9,352 bases of DNA from CAZEJK01 sp964512045 (GCA_964512045.1 CAZEJK010000200.1:1-9352), one strand, 5' to 3'; counted from the first letter of the stretch, positions 1 through 6,415 are shown. The notes: a model not told the origin generated them from the letters alone. Numbers and translations are program-made.

Positions 1-406
1 GCGAGGGGGTCGCGCCGAGCATGCGCTGCGCCTCGGCGTAGTGCGGCGCCAGGCGCGCCTTCCAGTCGCCGCCGCCCCACTCCGGCTTGGCGAACACGTC
101 GTCCGGGGGCACCAGCAGCTGGTTGGCGTAGACCAGGCTACCGCCGCCGACGCCGCCGCCGTGGAGGACCATGACGTGCCGAAACAGCGTCAGCATCTGA
201 ATTCCGTACAGGCCCAGCTCCGGTCGCCACAGGTACTTGCGCAGGTTCCAGTTGGTCGTGGGGAAGTCCTCGCTGCGGTAGCGCTTGCCCTTCTCGAGGA
301 CCAGCACCCGGTAGCCCTTCTCGGCCAACCGCAGCGCCGAGACAGCGCCCCCGAACCCCGACCCGATGACGATGTAATCAACCGCGCGGTCGTCGTGCTC
401 GCCCAT
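1..406 (-). CDS. ChoD-like GMC-family FAD oxidoreductase, N-terminal part
   Basis: The reading frame opens at the ATG at 406 and runs off the left edge after 135 codons with no stop. Seen: a Rossmann FAD-binding start with the dinucleotide motif GSGFGG at residues 15-20 and the ribose-binding acid E38 in VLVLEKG. A glycine-rich segment, GGGVGGGSLVYAN (residues 83-95), matches the GMC signature region near the flavin. The stretch from LRKYLW through YGIQ to HYAEAQRML resembles the N-terminus of mycobacterial ChoD, a cholesterol-oxidase-type flavoprotein. An AAGGGA ribosome site sits about 8 nt upstream. Known of the family: oxidation of alcohols, including 3-beta-hydroxysterols, using FAD and often O2. 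The substrate here cannot be read because the catalytic His/Asn region lies outside the window. The gene is divergent from the aldo/keto reductase. The family call is firm; sterol specificity is inference. Confidence 0.88.
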   Translation of the reverse strand, partial: MGEHDDRAVDYIVIGSGFGGAVSALRLAEKGYRVLVLEKGKRYRSEDFPTTNWNLRKYLWRPELGLYGIQMLTLFRHVMVLHGGGVGGGSLVYANQLLVPPDDVFAKPEWGGGDWKARLAPHYAEAQRMLGATPS

Positions 407-415
407 AGGCTGTGT

Positions 416-473
416 CCCTTCGGCTCTGGTTTGACTGTAGCAGATGGCGCCGTGTGAGGGGACAGCCGAAGGG
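416..473. promoter_or_regulatory. Inverted repeat in the divergent intergenic region
   Basis: CCCTTCGGCT (416-425) is repeated as its exact reverse complement AGCCGAAGGG (464-473), separated by 38 nt. An overlapping pair, TGTCCC (413-418) and GGGACA (459-464), gives a second possible pairing. The left arm overlaps the likely ribosome site of the minus-strand oxidoreductase, so folding or protein binding here could affect that gene. It may also be a chance repeat in GC-rich DNA. No convincing -35/-10 pair was found for either gene. Confidence 0.4.
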
Positions 474-480
474 CCATCGT

Positions 481-501
481 CGGACGGGATGAACCCGTCC
501 G
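481..501. repeat. Perfect short hairpin, 8-bp stem
   Basis: CGGACGGG (481-488) and CCCGTCCG (494-501) pair perfectly around an ATGAA loop. There is no T-tract on either strand, so it does not look like an intrinsic terminator, and it lies between divergent genes where none is expected. It resembles a small palindromic (REP-like) intergenic element. A second copy was not found in this window. Confidence 0.5.
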
Positions 502-606
502 CTACGAGAGGAGGAGTAGTCGCAGGCTTCCTCGGCTTTCCCTACCCGGGCATGGCAGCGGCGCGTGCCGTGTTGCTCCGATGTGACGACACGAAGGGAG
601 CACGTC

Positions 607-1593
607 ATGAAGACACGCGAGCTGGGTCGCAGCGGGTTGCAGGTGTCGATGGTCGGTCTGGGCTGCATGGGGATGTCGGAGTTCTACGGCGCGAGCGACG
701 ACGCCGCGTCGATCCGAACGCTCAACCATGCGCTCGATGTCGGCATGACCTTCTGGGACACCGCCGACATGTATGGCAGCGGAGCCAACGAGCAGCTCCT
801 TGCGAGAGTGCTCGCAGAGCGCCGCGACGAGGTGGTGCTGGCGACGAAGTTCGGGATCGTGCGCGGTGCCGACGGTGCCTTCCTCGGCGTCTCGGGACGA
901 CCGGAGTACGTGCACCAGGCGTGCGACCGGAGCCTCGAGCGTCTGGGGGTCGATCACATCGATCTCTACTACCAGCACCGGGTCGATCCGAACGTGCCGA
1001 TCGAGGAGACGGTGGGCGCGATGGCGGAGCTGGTGACCGCGGGCAAGGTGCGCCATCTCGGGCTGTCCGAAGCGAGCCCCGAGACGTTGCAGCGCGCGGT
1101 GGGTGTCCATCCGATCGCCGCCCTGCAGACCGAGTACTCGCTCTGGTCGCGGGACGTGGAGGAGCGCATCCTTGCCGCGTGCGCCGTGCTCGGTATCGGC
1201 TTCGTGGCGTACAGCCCGCTCGGGCGCGGCTTTCTGAGCGGTGCGATCACGAGCCCGGAGGATCTCGACGCCGACGACTGGCGCCGGAACAACCCGCGGT
1301 TTGAGGGTGAGAACTTCGCCCTCAACCTCCGACTGGTGGAGCGGATCCGTGAGCTCGCCGCTGACAAGGGGTGCACGCCATCGCAGCTGGCGCTGGCGTG
1401 GGTGCTACTGCAGGGGCGGCACATCGTGCCGATCCCTGGCACGCGCCGGCCCGAGCGCGTCGACGAGAACGCCGGCGCCCTCGAGGTGGAGCTGTCGGCC
1501 GCCGACCTGGCGCGCATCGACGAGGTGATCCCACGGGATCTGGTGGTGGGACTGCGCTACCCCGAGCCGGCGATGGCGTTGCTGAACGGCTGA
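607..1593 (+). CDS. Aldo/keto reductase
   Basis: A 328-residue protein of normal length for a monomeric NAD(P)H-dependent aldo/keto reductase (TIM barrel). The ATG at 607 is preferred over the in-frame ATG at 565: GGGAG (596-600) lies 6 nt upstream and the product begins with the family N-terminus MKTRELGRSGLQVS. The family catalytic tetrad is visible: D51 and Y56 in WDTADMYG, K81 in ATKFG and H124 in YYQHR. The cofactor-binding segment IPGTRRPERVDEN is at about 276-288. The early GLGCMGMSEFYG signature and the HRVDPNVPIEETVG stretch suggest an AKR13/YakC-like subgroup. Expected role: cytosolic reduction of an aldehyde or ketone to an alcohol, substrate unknown. It is transcribed away from the ChoD-like gene and appears monocistronic. 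Family very likely; substrate not inferable. Confidence 0.93.
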   Translation: MKTRELGRSGLQVSMVGLGCMGMSEFYGASDDAASIRTLNHALDVGMTFWDTADMYGSGANEQLLARVLAERRDEVVLATKFGIVRGADGAFLGVSGRPEYVHQACDRSLERLGVDHIDLYYQHRVDPNVPIEETVGAMAELVTAGKVRHLGLSEASPETLQRAVGVHPIAALQTEYSLWSRDVEERILAACAVLGIGFVAYSPLGRGFLSGAITSPEDLDADDWRRNNPRFEGENFALNLRLVERIRELAADKGCTPSQLALAWVLLQGRHIVPIPGTRRPERVDENAGALEVELSAADLARIDEVIPRDLVVGLRYPEPAMALLNG

Positions 1594-1784
1594 CGCGGTT
1601 AGGGGCCGCACCCAAAAGGTTGCTCCAACCGTGCCGTCCCCACGGCCACGAAGATCTCAGCGGTTGAGTGCTGGCCCTGAGCTCCCACACCCATCCGATC
1701 AGCCTCGCCAACAGCTCTGTCTGCAGACACGACGGGTTGCTCGCAGAAGCGACAACGCCTCGGTGCAGTCCCGGAACCGGACCA

Positions 1785-1860
1785 GGCCCCGGTCCCGGCC
1801 CCGCCAGCCGGATCCCGGCTATCCGGTCCCCGGCGGATGCCGCGCGTTCTCGAAGATGTG
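1785..1860 (-). repeat. Dispersed repeat family 2, copy A
   Basis: Read on the minus strand, this segment begins CACATCTTCGAGAACGCG and continues through GCCGGGATCCGGCT to GGGACCGGGGCC. It aligns over roughly 80 nt with 9060-9142 on the plus strand, and over its first 25 nt with 5760-5786 on the minus strand; about 20 of 25 core bases match by eye. It occupies the AKR-marR intergenic region (1594-1966). In the rest of that region I see no credible gene, RNA or strong terminator. Confidence 0.6.
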
Positions 1861-1949
1861 GGATGCTTGCGTTCACGACGCGGAGTGTACGGCGCCTCTC
1901 CAGACCATCCACGAACAGGCCTTGACTGGCACGGGTCGGCCGTGATGAA

Positions 1950-1963
1950 GTTCGTATGCGAAG
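1950..1963. promoter_or_regulatory. Probable MarR operator overlapping the marR translation start region
   Basis: GTTCGTATGCGAAG is a near-palindrome (arms TTCGYA/TRCGAA). It differs at two positions from the perfect palindrome GTTCGTATACGAAC found before the next gene at 2416. It ends 3 nt before the marR ATG and overlaps the GAAGG ribosome site, so binding would be expected to repress marR itself. MarR proteins typically bind such short palindromes as dimers. Assignment to this regulator is inferred from the paired occurrence. Confidence 0.65.
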
Positions 1964-1966
1964 GAT

Positions 1967-2398
1967 ATGACCGTGCCCGAGCAGAAGACACCACCAGACT
2001 GCTTCACGTTCTTGCTGGCCAAGGCGTATCAGAAAGCCCATGGCCACTTCCGCAAGAACCTGGAGTCGTTCGGCCTGACCAACATCCAGCACGCTGTGCT
2101 CGAAGCACTGTGGTACCGCGAGGGACAGACGGCCACAGAGCTGGGGCAGATGCTCGTGCTCGACAAGGCGACCTTGTCCGGGGTCCTCGTCCGGATGCAG
2201 GAGTCCGGGTGGGTCGAACGGCGGCCGGACTCTCGTGATGGACGCATCACGCGCGTCTTCGCCAGCGACCGGGCCAACCAGCTCAAGGACGACATCATCG
2301 CGGCTCGCCGTCGCTCCGATGAAGAGATCCTGAGCCGGTTCAGTCTCCCCGAGCAGCTTCTTTTAAGGCGGTTGCTGACTGACCTGATGGATGGGTGA
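1967..2398 (+). CDS. MarR-family transcriptional regulator
   Basis: A 143-residue protein, typical MarR size. A winged helix-turn-helix occupies about residues 53-99: TATELGQMLVLDKATLSGVL forms the HTH, followed by the wing RRPDSRDGR (85-93) with its D-x-R pattern, as in MarR/SlyA proteins. The flanking helices (about 11-33 and 104-142) would form the dimer interface and ligand pocket. The start is either ATG 1967 or GTG 1973. GAAGG (1960-1964) is only 2 nt from the ATG but 8 nt from the GTG, so initiation two codons later is quite possible. It precedes the acyl-CoA dehydrogenase-family gene by 64 nt in the same direction, and both carry the same palindrome. A repressor released by a fatty-acid-, acyl-CoA- or aromatic-type ligand is the likely role. 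The ligand is unknown. Confidence 0.93.
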   Translation: MTVPEQKTPPDCFTFLLAKAYQKAHGHFRKNLESFGLTNIQHAVLEALWYREGQTATELGQMLVLDKATLSGVLVRMQESGWVERRPDSRDGRITRVFASDRANQLKDDIIAARRRSDEEILSRFSLPEQLLLRRLLTDLMDG

Positions 2399-2415
2399 GT
2401 TTTTTTGCGGTAAAG

Positions 2416-2429
2416 GTTCGTATACGAAC
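2416..2429. promoter_or_regulatory. Perfect 14-bp palindrome, probable MarR operator
   Basis: GTTCGTATACGAAC equals its own reverse complement. It lies between the marR stop (2398) and the dehydrogenase start (2463), and a two-mismatch version overlaps the marR start region at 1950-1963. Two palindromes of the same sequence, each directly upstream of one gene of the pair, are strong in-sequence evidence for a shared operator. No convincing sigma-70 hexamers were assigned around it. Confidence 0.75.
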
Positions 2430-2462
2430 TAGTTTGACGGGATCGAGATGGGAGGTGCCCCG

Positions 2463-4163
2463 ATGTTGTTCAATCCGGCGACCGCCGACTTCTCGGAGCT
2501 CGACGAGCGATCACGCGAGATCATGCGCGCGACGATCGAGTTCTTCGAAACAAAGGGCATGGAGAAGATCAAGGAGGACGACCACGAGCGGCGCTGGTAC
2601 CGCGACTTCCTCGATTTCGTGAAGGACAACCGGGTCTTCTCGACGCTGCTGACGCCACCCGAGTACGCCATCGACGACCGCGACGCCCGCTGGGACACCT
2701 ACCGCAACTGCGTGCTCAACGAGATCCTCGGGTTCTACGGGCTGTCGTACTGGTACGCCTGGCAGGTGAGTATTCTCGGGCTGGGGCCGCTGTGGATGGC
2801 GAAGGGCGACGAGATCAAGAAGCGCACCGCGAGGTATCTCAAGGACGGAGGGATCTTCGGTTTCGGTCTGTCCGAAAAGGCCCACGGCGCCGACCTCTAC
2901 TCGTCCGAGATGATGCTGACCCCGATGCCGGACGGAACCTACCGCGCCGACGGCGGCAAGTACTACATCGGCAACGGCAACGAGGCGGCGCTGCTGAGCG
3001 TCTTCGGCAAGAGCTCCGACACCGACGAGTACGTCTTCTTCGCCGTCGAGACCGATCACCAGGACTACGACTGCATCAAGAACATCGTGAGCTCGCAGAT
3101 GTACGTCTCCGAGCTCGCGCTGCGCGGCTATCCGGTGCGCGAGGAGGAGGTCCTGTCGACGGGTTCCGACGCCTGGGATGCCGCACTGAACACCGTCAAC
3201 ATCGGCAAGTTCAACCTCGGCTGGGCCTCGATCGGCATCTGCACCCACGCGCTGTACGAGGCAGTGAACCACGCCGCCAAGCGTGAGCTGTACGGGCGCA
3301 AGGTCACCGACTTCCCGCACGTGCAACGCCTGCTGACCGATGCGTACACGCGGCTGGTGGCCATGCGGCTGTTCTCGACGCGGGCGATCGACTACATGCG
3401 CGTCGCCACTCGCAACGATCGCCGCTACCTGCTCTACAACCCGATGGTCAAGATGAAGGTCACGACCCAGGGTGAGGAGGTGATCAACGCCCTGTGGGAG
3501 GTGATCGCGGCCAAGGGGTTCGAGAAGGACACCTACTTCGAGATGGCGGCGCGCGACATCCGCGCGCTACCGAAGCTCGAAGGCACGGTGCACGTGAACA
3601 TGGCCCTGGTGGTCAAGTTCATGAAGAGCTTCCTGTTCCAGCCCGCAGAGCTCCCGGAGGTGGCGCCGCAGACCGCACCGGTGCACGACGAGTTCCTGTT
3701 CGACCAGGGGCCGACCCGTGGCCTGTCGTCAGTTCGCTTCCACGACTCCAACCTGGCATACAGCTCCGTGGACCTGCCGAACGTCGAGGTCTTCAAGGGC
3801 CAGATCGAAACGCTGAAGATGATGCTGGCCCAGCACGCTCCGGACTCGGCACAGTCCAAGGACATGGACTTCCTGCTGAGCCTCGGCGAGCTGTTCACGT
3901 TGGTCGCCTACGGTCAGCTGATTCTGGAGAGTGCGACGATCCAGAGTGTCGACGAGAAGCTGATCGACCAGATCTTCGACGTGTTGGTGCGGGACTTCTC
4001 CCGCTACGCGCTCGATCTGCACGGTACGGGCTCCACAACCGAGGATCAGGCTGGCTTCTGCCGCAAGATGATCCGCCGGCCGGCCGCCGATCCGGAACGC
4101 TTCCAGCACGTCTGGACGAGCTTCGTTCTGGCACAGGAGGACGCGTATACCATGAGCCGTTGA
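2463..4163 (+). CDS. Large acyl-CoA dehydrogenase-family flavoprotein
   Basis: A 566-residue protein, longer than the usual ~380-400 of the family. ATG 2463 is chosen over ATG 2448 because GGAGG (2451-2455) lies 7 nt before it. Seen: the flavin/substrate segment FGFGLSEKAHGADLYSSE (133-150), equivalent to the usual LTEP.AGSD stretch; KYYIGNGNEA (166-175), like the K.YITNG motif; the helix YGRKVTDFPHVQRLL (277-291); and RDIRALPKLEGT (364-375). In the last segment E373 aligns with the catalytic base of MCAD-type enzymes (usual YEGT). A roughly 170-residue C-terminal extension (about 395-566) is mostly helical and may be an extra dimerisation or membrane-facing domain. Predicted reaction: FAD-dependent alpha,beta-dehydrogenation of an acyl-CoA, feeding electrons to ETF. 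The G-G motif normally preceding the catalytic loop is not obvious, so the substrate may be unusual. Likely controlled by the upstream MarR palindrome. Confidence 0.87.
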   Translation: MLFNPATADFSELDERSREIMRATIEFFETKGMEKIKEDDHERRWYRDFLDFVKDNRVFSTLLTPPEYAIDDRDARWDTYRNCVLNEILGFYGLSYWYAWQVSILGLGPLWMAKGDEIKKRTARYLKDGGIFGFGLSEKAHGADLYSSEMMLTPMPDGTYRADGGKYYIGNGNEAALLSVFGKSSDTDEYVFFAVETDHQDYDCIKNIVSSQMYVSELALRGYPVREEEVLSTGSDAWDAALNTVNIGKFNLGWASIGICTHALYEAVNHAAKRELYGRKVTDFPHVQRLLTDAYTRLVAMRLFSTRAIDYMRVATRNDRRYLLYNPMVKMKVTTQGEEVINALWEVIAAKGFEKDTYFEMAARDIRALPKLEGTVHVNMALVVKFMKSFLFQPAELPEVAPQTAPVHDEFLFDQGPTRGLSSVRFHDSNLAYSSVDLPNVEVFKGQIETLKMMLAQHAPDSAQSKDMDFLLSLGELFTLVAYGQLILESATIQSVDEKLIDQIFDVLVRDFSRYALDLHGTGSTTEDQAGFCRKMIRRPAADPERFQHVWTSFVLAQEDAYTMSR

Positions 4164-4250
4164 CCGGCCGCTGGCGGACGACCGACCGCACCGGGCTCGG
4201 CCTCACCTCGGATGGCTCCGGCAGCTGCACGGCACGTGATCCGCCCTCCC

Positions 4251-4269
4251 GGCCCGCGAGACGCGGGCC
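4251..4269. terminator. Hairpin between convergent genes, possible bidirectional terminator
   Basis: GGCCCGCG (4251-4258) and CGCGGGCC (4262-4269) form a perfect 8-bp GC stem with an AGA loop. It lies between the stop of the dehydrogenase gene (4163) and the stop of the convergent minus-strand gene (4328). Position favours a terminator, but neither side has a T-tract, so function is uncertain. Confidence 0.45.
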
Positions 4270-4327
4270 ACCACAACCGGACCCCTTCTCTTGTAGGCGC
4301 CGGCGTCTCTCGGGAGGCGGCTGTGGC

Positions 4328-5653
4328 TCAGCTTCCGCTCGCCGCCGCGATCAGCTCCTGGTTCTCCCGACACGACATGATCTCCGCCATCTTCGCCGCG
4401 TCGATGCCTCCGGCCGACAGCGGTGCGGGATCGGCGCCGGCATCGAGGAGCGCGCGCACGACCTCCGCGAAGTCGCAGATGCCCGCCGCGTGGAGCAGCG
4501 CCGAGCAGTTGTTCGAGTCGAGGATGGTCACGTCCGCCCCCTGCTCGACCAGGTACAACGCCACGTCCGGGTGGCGGAACCTGACCGCCGAGATCAGCGC
4601 CGTGCTGTCATCAGGGACGACATCGATCGGCACGCCCGTGGCGAGGAACAGCTTGACCGCTTCGAGCTGCCCCTGGGTCGCCGCCATGACGAAGTACCTC
4701 TCGTTCGGGTCCGTGTAGCCCAGCTGGCGCAGACGCTGCCTCGCTTCGTCCGGTGTCACGCCGAGCTCGCGAGCCGCGGCCCGGGCGGGGGTCGCCACCA
4801 CGACGCTGGTGGTCACGGTTCCGGTCGCACCAGCCGTCCGCTCCGTGCCCTCGGCCGGCGTCAGGCCCGCGCGACTGCTCGGGATCGGCTCTGCGGGCGG
4901 CAGCGCGTAGCGCACCTCCACCTCCACCCACTCCTCCACCACATCCTGCTGCACCTCGGCGACCTCGCCCCAGTACGACGTGGTCTCCGTGACGACGCCG
5001 TTGATCGACTTGTAGCTGCTATGCGGGTACGCCTCGAGCTGCTGGCCTGAGGCGTTGTACACCCGAAACGGCTCGATCCCGGTGAACGGCGCCGCGTCCA
5101 GCTCCTCACCGTCGCCATCCTTCTGCACCGTCAGGAACGGACCGTCGAAGGTCACCATCAGACCTGGAGGTGACGGTTCGCCAGCGCGCGCGGTCAGCGT
5201 CCGGATCCGCAGCGGGTACCGTACCGAGACGGTTCCGGACGCTTCGGCGAAGGAGATTGGCTCTTCGCCGGAGGCTGACGTGAGGCGGATCTCGTCGGCG
5301 TGGACGTCGTGGTCGTAGATGCCGCGCTCGATGGTGAACGCCACCGGGGCTCCAGACGCGTCCACCACCGTCGGCTCCGCGAACTCGAACACGGCATAAA
5401 CGGAGTTGTCGGTCTCGGGCAGGAGGAGCCGGATCTCCGGGGTGTTGAAGCCGAACATGGCGTAGTTGCGAGCCGAGCGCACCGTGATGGCCTGCTCGAC
5501 CTGCTCAGCGGTCAGGTCGACGAAGCTCGGCTGCTTCGCATCCGTGTCGATCTTCGGGCTGGCCAGCAGCTCGCTCCGCTCCTGAGCGAACAGCCCGGCG
5601 GACGCGACCAGGACCACCAACAGAGCAGCGTTGACACGACTGATGTACCTCAT
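4328..5653 (-). CDS. Exported protein of unknown function with C-terminal ankyrin repeats
   Basis: A 441-residue protein. ATG 5653 is preferred because GGAGG (complement of 5658-5662) lies 4 nt upstream and the product then starts with a signal peptide: MRYISR, a hydrophobic stretch to about residue 20, and a likely cleavage near LFAQ (21-24). The frame stays open far upstream, but only through repeats and the assembly gap. Residues about 40-245 form a domain I do not recognise, probably beta-rich. A low-complexity Ala/Thr linker covers about 255-295. Three ankyrin-like repeats follow: 317-349 (AATQGQLEAVKLFLATGVPID), 350-382 (SAVRFRHPDVALYLVEQGAD) and 383-416 (HAAGICDFAEVVRALLDAGAD), then a capping helix. 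Ankyrin repeats bind proteins, so a periplasmic or extracellular interaction role is inferred. No enzymatic motif is seen. It is convergent to the dehydrogenase gene and stands alone. Confidence 0.85.
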   Translation of the reverse strand: MRYISRVNAALLVVLVASAGLFAQERSELLASPKIDTDAKQPSFVDLTAEQVEQAITVRSARNYAMFGFNTPEIRLLLPETDNSVYAVFEFAEPTVVDASGAPVAFTIERGIYDHDVHADEIRLTSASGEEPISFAEASGTVSVRYPLRIRTLTARAGEPSPPGLMVTFDGPFLTVQKDGDGEELDAAPFTGIEPFRVYNASGQQLEAYPHSSYKSINGVVTETTSYWGEVAEVQQDVVEEWVEVEVRYALPPAEPIPSSRAGLTPAEGTERTAGATGTVTTSVVVATPARAAARELGVTPDEARQRLRQLGYTDPNERYFVMAATQGQLEAVKLFLATGVPIDVVPDDSTALISAVRFRHPDVALYLVEQGADVTILDSNNCSALLHAAGICDFAEVVRALLDAGADPAPLSAGGIDAAKMAEIMSCRENQELIAAASGS

Positions 5654-5759
5654 GGGACCTCCAAGGGAGCTTGCGACGTCGGATCTGGTTGTGACTGACC
5701 TCTGCCACCCAGCATATACCTGTTTCCCGCGATACGAACATGTGTGGGTCGTCTCGTGT

Positions 5760-5786
5760 GGGTGCCTCGCTTTCTCAAAGATGTCC
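5760..5786 (-). repeat. Dispersed repeat family 2, copy C (short)
   Basis: On the minus strand this reads GACATCTTTGAGAAAGCGAG followed by GCACCC. It matches about 20 of 25 bases of copy A (1785-1860) and somewhat fewer of copy B (9060-9142). Similarity stops after about 27 nt, so this is a truncated or more diverged copy. It lies about 110 nt upstream of the ankyrin gene start. Confidence 0.5.
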
Positions 5787-5833
5787 AGATGTGCGTCGCC
5801 AATACACCGGGTGTGCGTCGGTTCTCGTGTGAC

Positions 5834-5916
5834 AGCCGACAGACCGCTCCAGTGCGCGGATATCGTGCCACCTGCGCTCGACAGCCTGCTCCGGCTCGAT
5901 CGGTCTGCTGTCGGCT
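5834..5916. repeat. Long imperfect inverted repeat
   Basis: AGCCGACAG (5834-5842) is the exact reverse complement of CTGTCGGCT (5908-5916). Pairing can continue inward as ACCG/CGGT after a 3-nt bulge, giving about 13 bp closing an 83-nt element. It could be a small structured RNA, a MITE-like remnant, or a random GC-rich pairing. No reading frame in it looks coding. Confidence 0.4.
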
Positions 5917-5938
5917 CAGCTTGTTTGGGGTGCTCAGT

Positions 5939-5958
5939 ACGGGATCTCTCCGCTCGCC
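5939..5958 (+). repeat. 20-nt dispersed repeat (family 3), copy 1
   Basis: ACGGGATCTCTCCGCTCGCC occurs here and identically at 9175-9194. At both sites a family-1 repeat (GGTCGAGATGACG) follows about 60 nt downstream, so the two motifs behave as ends of one composite element of about 100 nt. Confidence 0.75.
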
Positions 5959-6016
5959 ACGTGCTGCATCGCGTCGAGAAGCACCTAAACGAAGACACTC
6001 TGCTCAAGGCCACGGA

Positions 6017-6039
6017 GGCTCGGTCGAGATGACGGGTTC
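6017..6039 (+). repeat. Dispersed repeat family 1, copy 1, at left edge of assembly gap
   Basis: The 23-nt sequence beginning GGCTCGGTCGAGATGACGGG and ending TTC stops exactly at the first N. It is identical to 6140-6162, which starts exactly after the last N. Its core recurs with one mismatch at 6222-6238 and 9326-9340, and exactly over 17 nt at 9256-9272. Confidence 0.85.
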
Positions 6040-6139
6040 NNNNNNNNNNNNNNNNNNNNNNNNNNNNNNNNNNNNNNNNNNNNNNNNNNNNNNNNNNNNN
6101 NNNNNNNNNNNNNNNNNNNNNNNNNNNNNNNNNNNNNNN
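6040..6139. other. Assembly gap, 100 N
   Basis: Exactly 100 undetermined bases, the conventional placeholder for a scaffold gap of unknown size. Both edges end in the same 23-nt repeat, so the assembly probably broke in an array of these repeats. The true length and content cannot be known from this window. Confidence 0.97.
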
Positions 6140-6162
6140 GGCTCGGTCGAGATGACGGGTTC
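6140..6162 (+). repeat. Dispersed repeat family 1, copy 2, at right edge of assembly gap
   Basis: Identical to 6017-6039 over all 23 nt. The sequence after it (TTGGGCAGTG, CTCCGGGGC) loosely resembles that following the copy at 9256, which suggests the conserved unit is longer than the core. Confidence 0.85.
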
Positions 6163-6221
6163 CTGGTTGGGCAGTGCTCTCCGGGGCAGGCGGCTGTGCC
6201 GCTCGATGGAGCAACCGGACC

Positions 6222-6238
6222 CGGTCAAGATGACGGGT
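6222..6238 (+). repeat. Dispersed repeat family 1, copy 3
   Basis: CGGTCAAGATGACGGGT has one mismatch to the core CGGTCGAGATGACGGGT. It lies about 80 nt after copy 2, consistent with an irregular array with units of roughly 70-80 nt. The remaining sequence to 6386 shows no gene. Confidence 0.7.
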
Positions 6239-6386
6239 AGCCGGCGCCCTCCGGGCCGTGCGGAGGTGTCGCCTGTTGTCGCGATCGGGCCTGGCCTCGC
6301 GGTGCGCTTGTGTCCGGTTGCAGCCTTGCATCCAAGCTCTCAATTCCCACCGCGACGATATTGAGATGCGATCGCCTTTCAAGCCA

Positions 6387-6415
6387 TCGACGTCGCGACG
6401 GTCATCCGTTAGAAT
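6387..6415 (+). promoter_or_regulatory. Candidate sigma-70-type promoter for the bd-type oxidase operon
   Basis: TCGACG (6387-6392, 4 of 6 to TTGACA) and TAGAAT (6410-6415, 5 of 6 to TATAAT) are separated by 17 nt. They lie 59 nt upstream of the first operon gene. The -10 overlaps an inverted repeat (6411-6427). In GC-rich bacteria such matches are only suggestive. Confidence 0.35.

Noticed and set aside
444..1304. Long open frames overlapping the aldo/keto reductase on both strands
   Set aside because: They are Arg/Ala/Gly-rich shadows in high-GC DNA; the 607-1593 frame carries the full catalytic tetrad and a ribosome site.
1609..1634. Small hairpin GGTTG-CTC-CAACC after the aldo/keto reductase
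   Set aside because: A 5-bp stem with no T-tract on the plus strand; the short T-run lies on the minus-strand side, where no gene ends.
4251..4269. Confident rho-independent terminator
   Set aside because: The stem is perfect but no T-tract follows on either strand, so it was listed only as a possible terminator.
3494..5050. 518-codon plus-strand frame across the dehydrogenase and ankyrin genes
   Set aside because: Arg-rich composition without domains; it overlaps two well-supported genes in other frames.
5732..5739. ATACGAAC, a half-site of the MarR palindrome, upstream of the ankyrin gene
   Set aside because: Only one arm is present; the other side (TTTCCCGCG) does not match, so an 8-nt match by chance is likely.
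6017..6238. CRISPR array around the assembly gap
   Set aside because: Visible units are 70-80 nt apart with diverged copies, and the same motif recurs elsewhere in the window without array structure; no cas genes are present.
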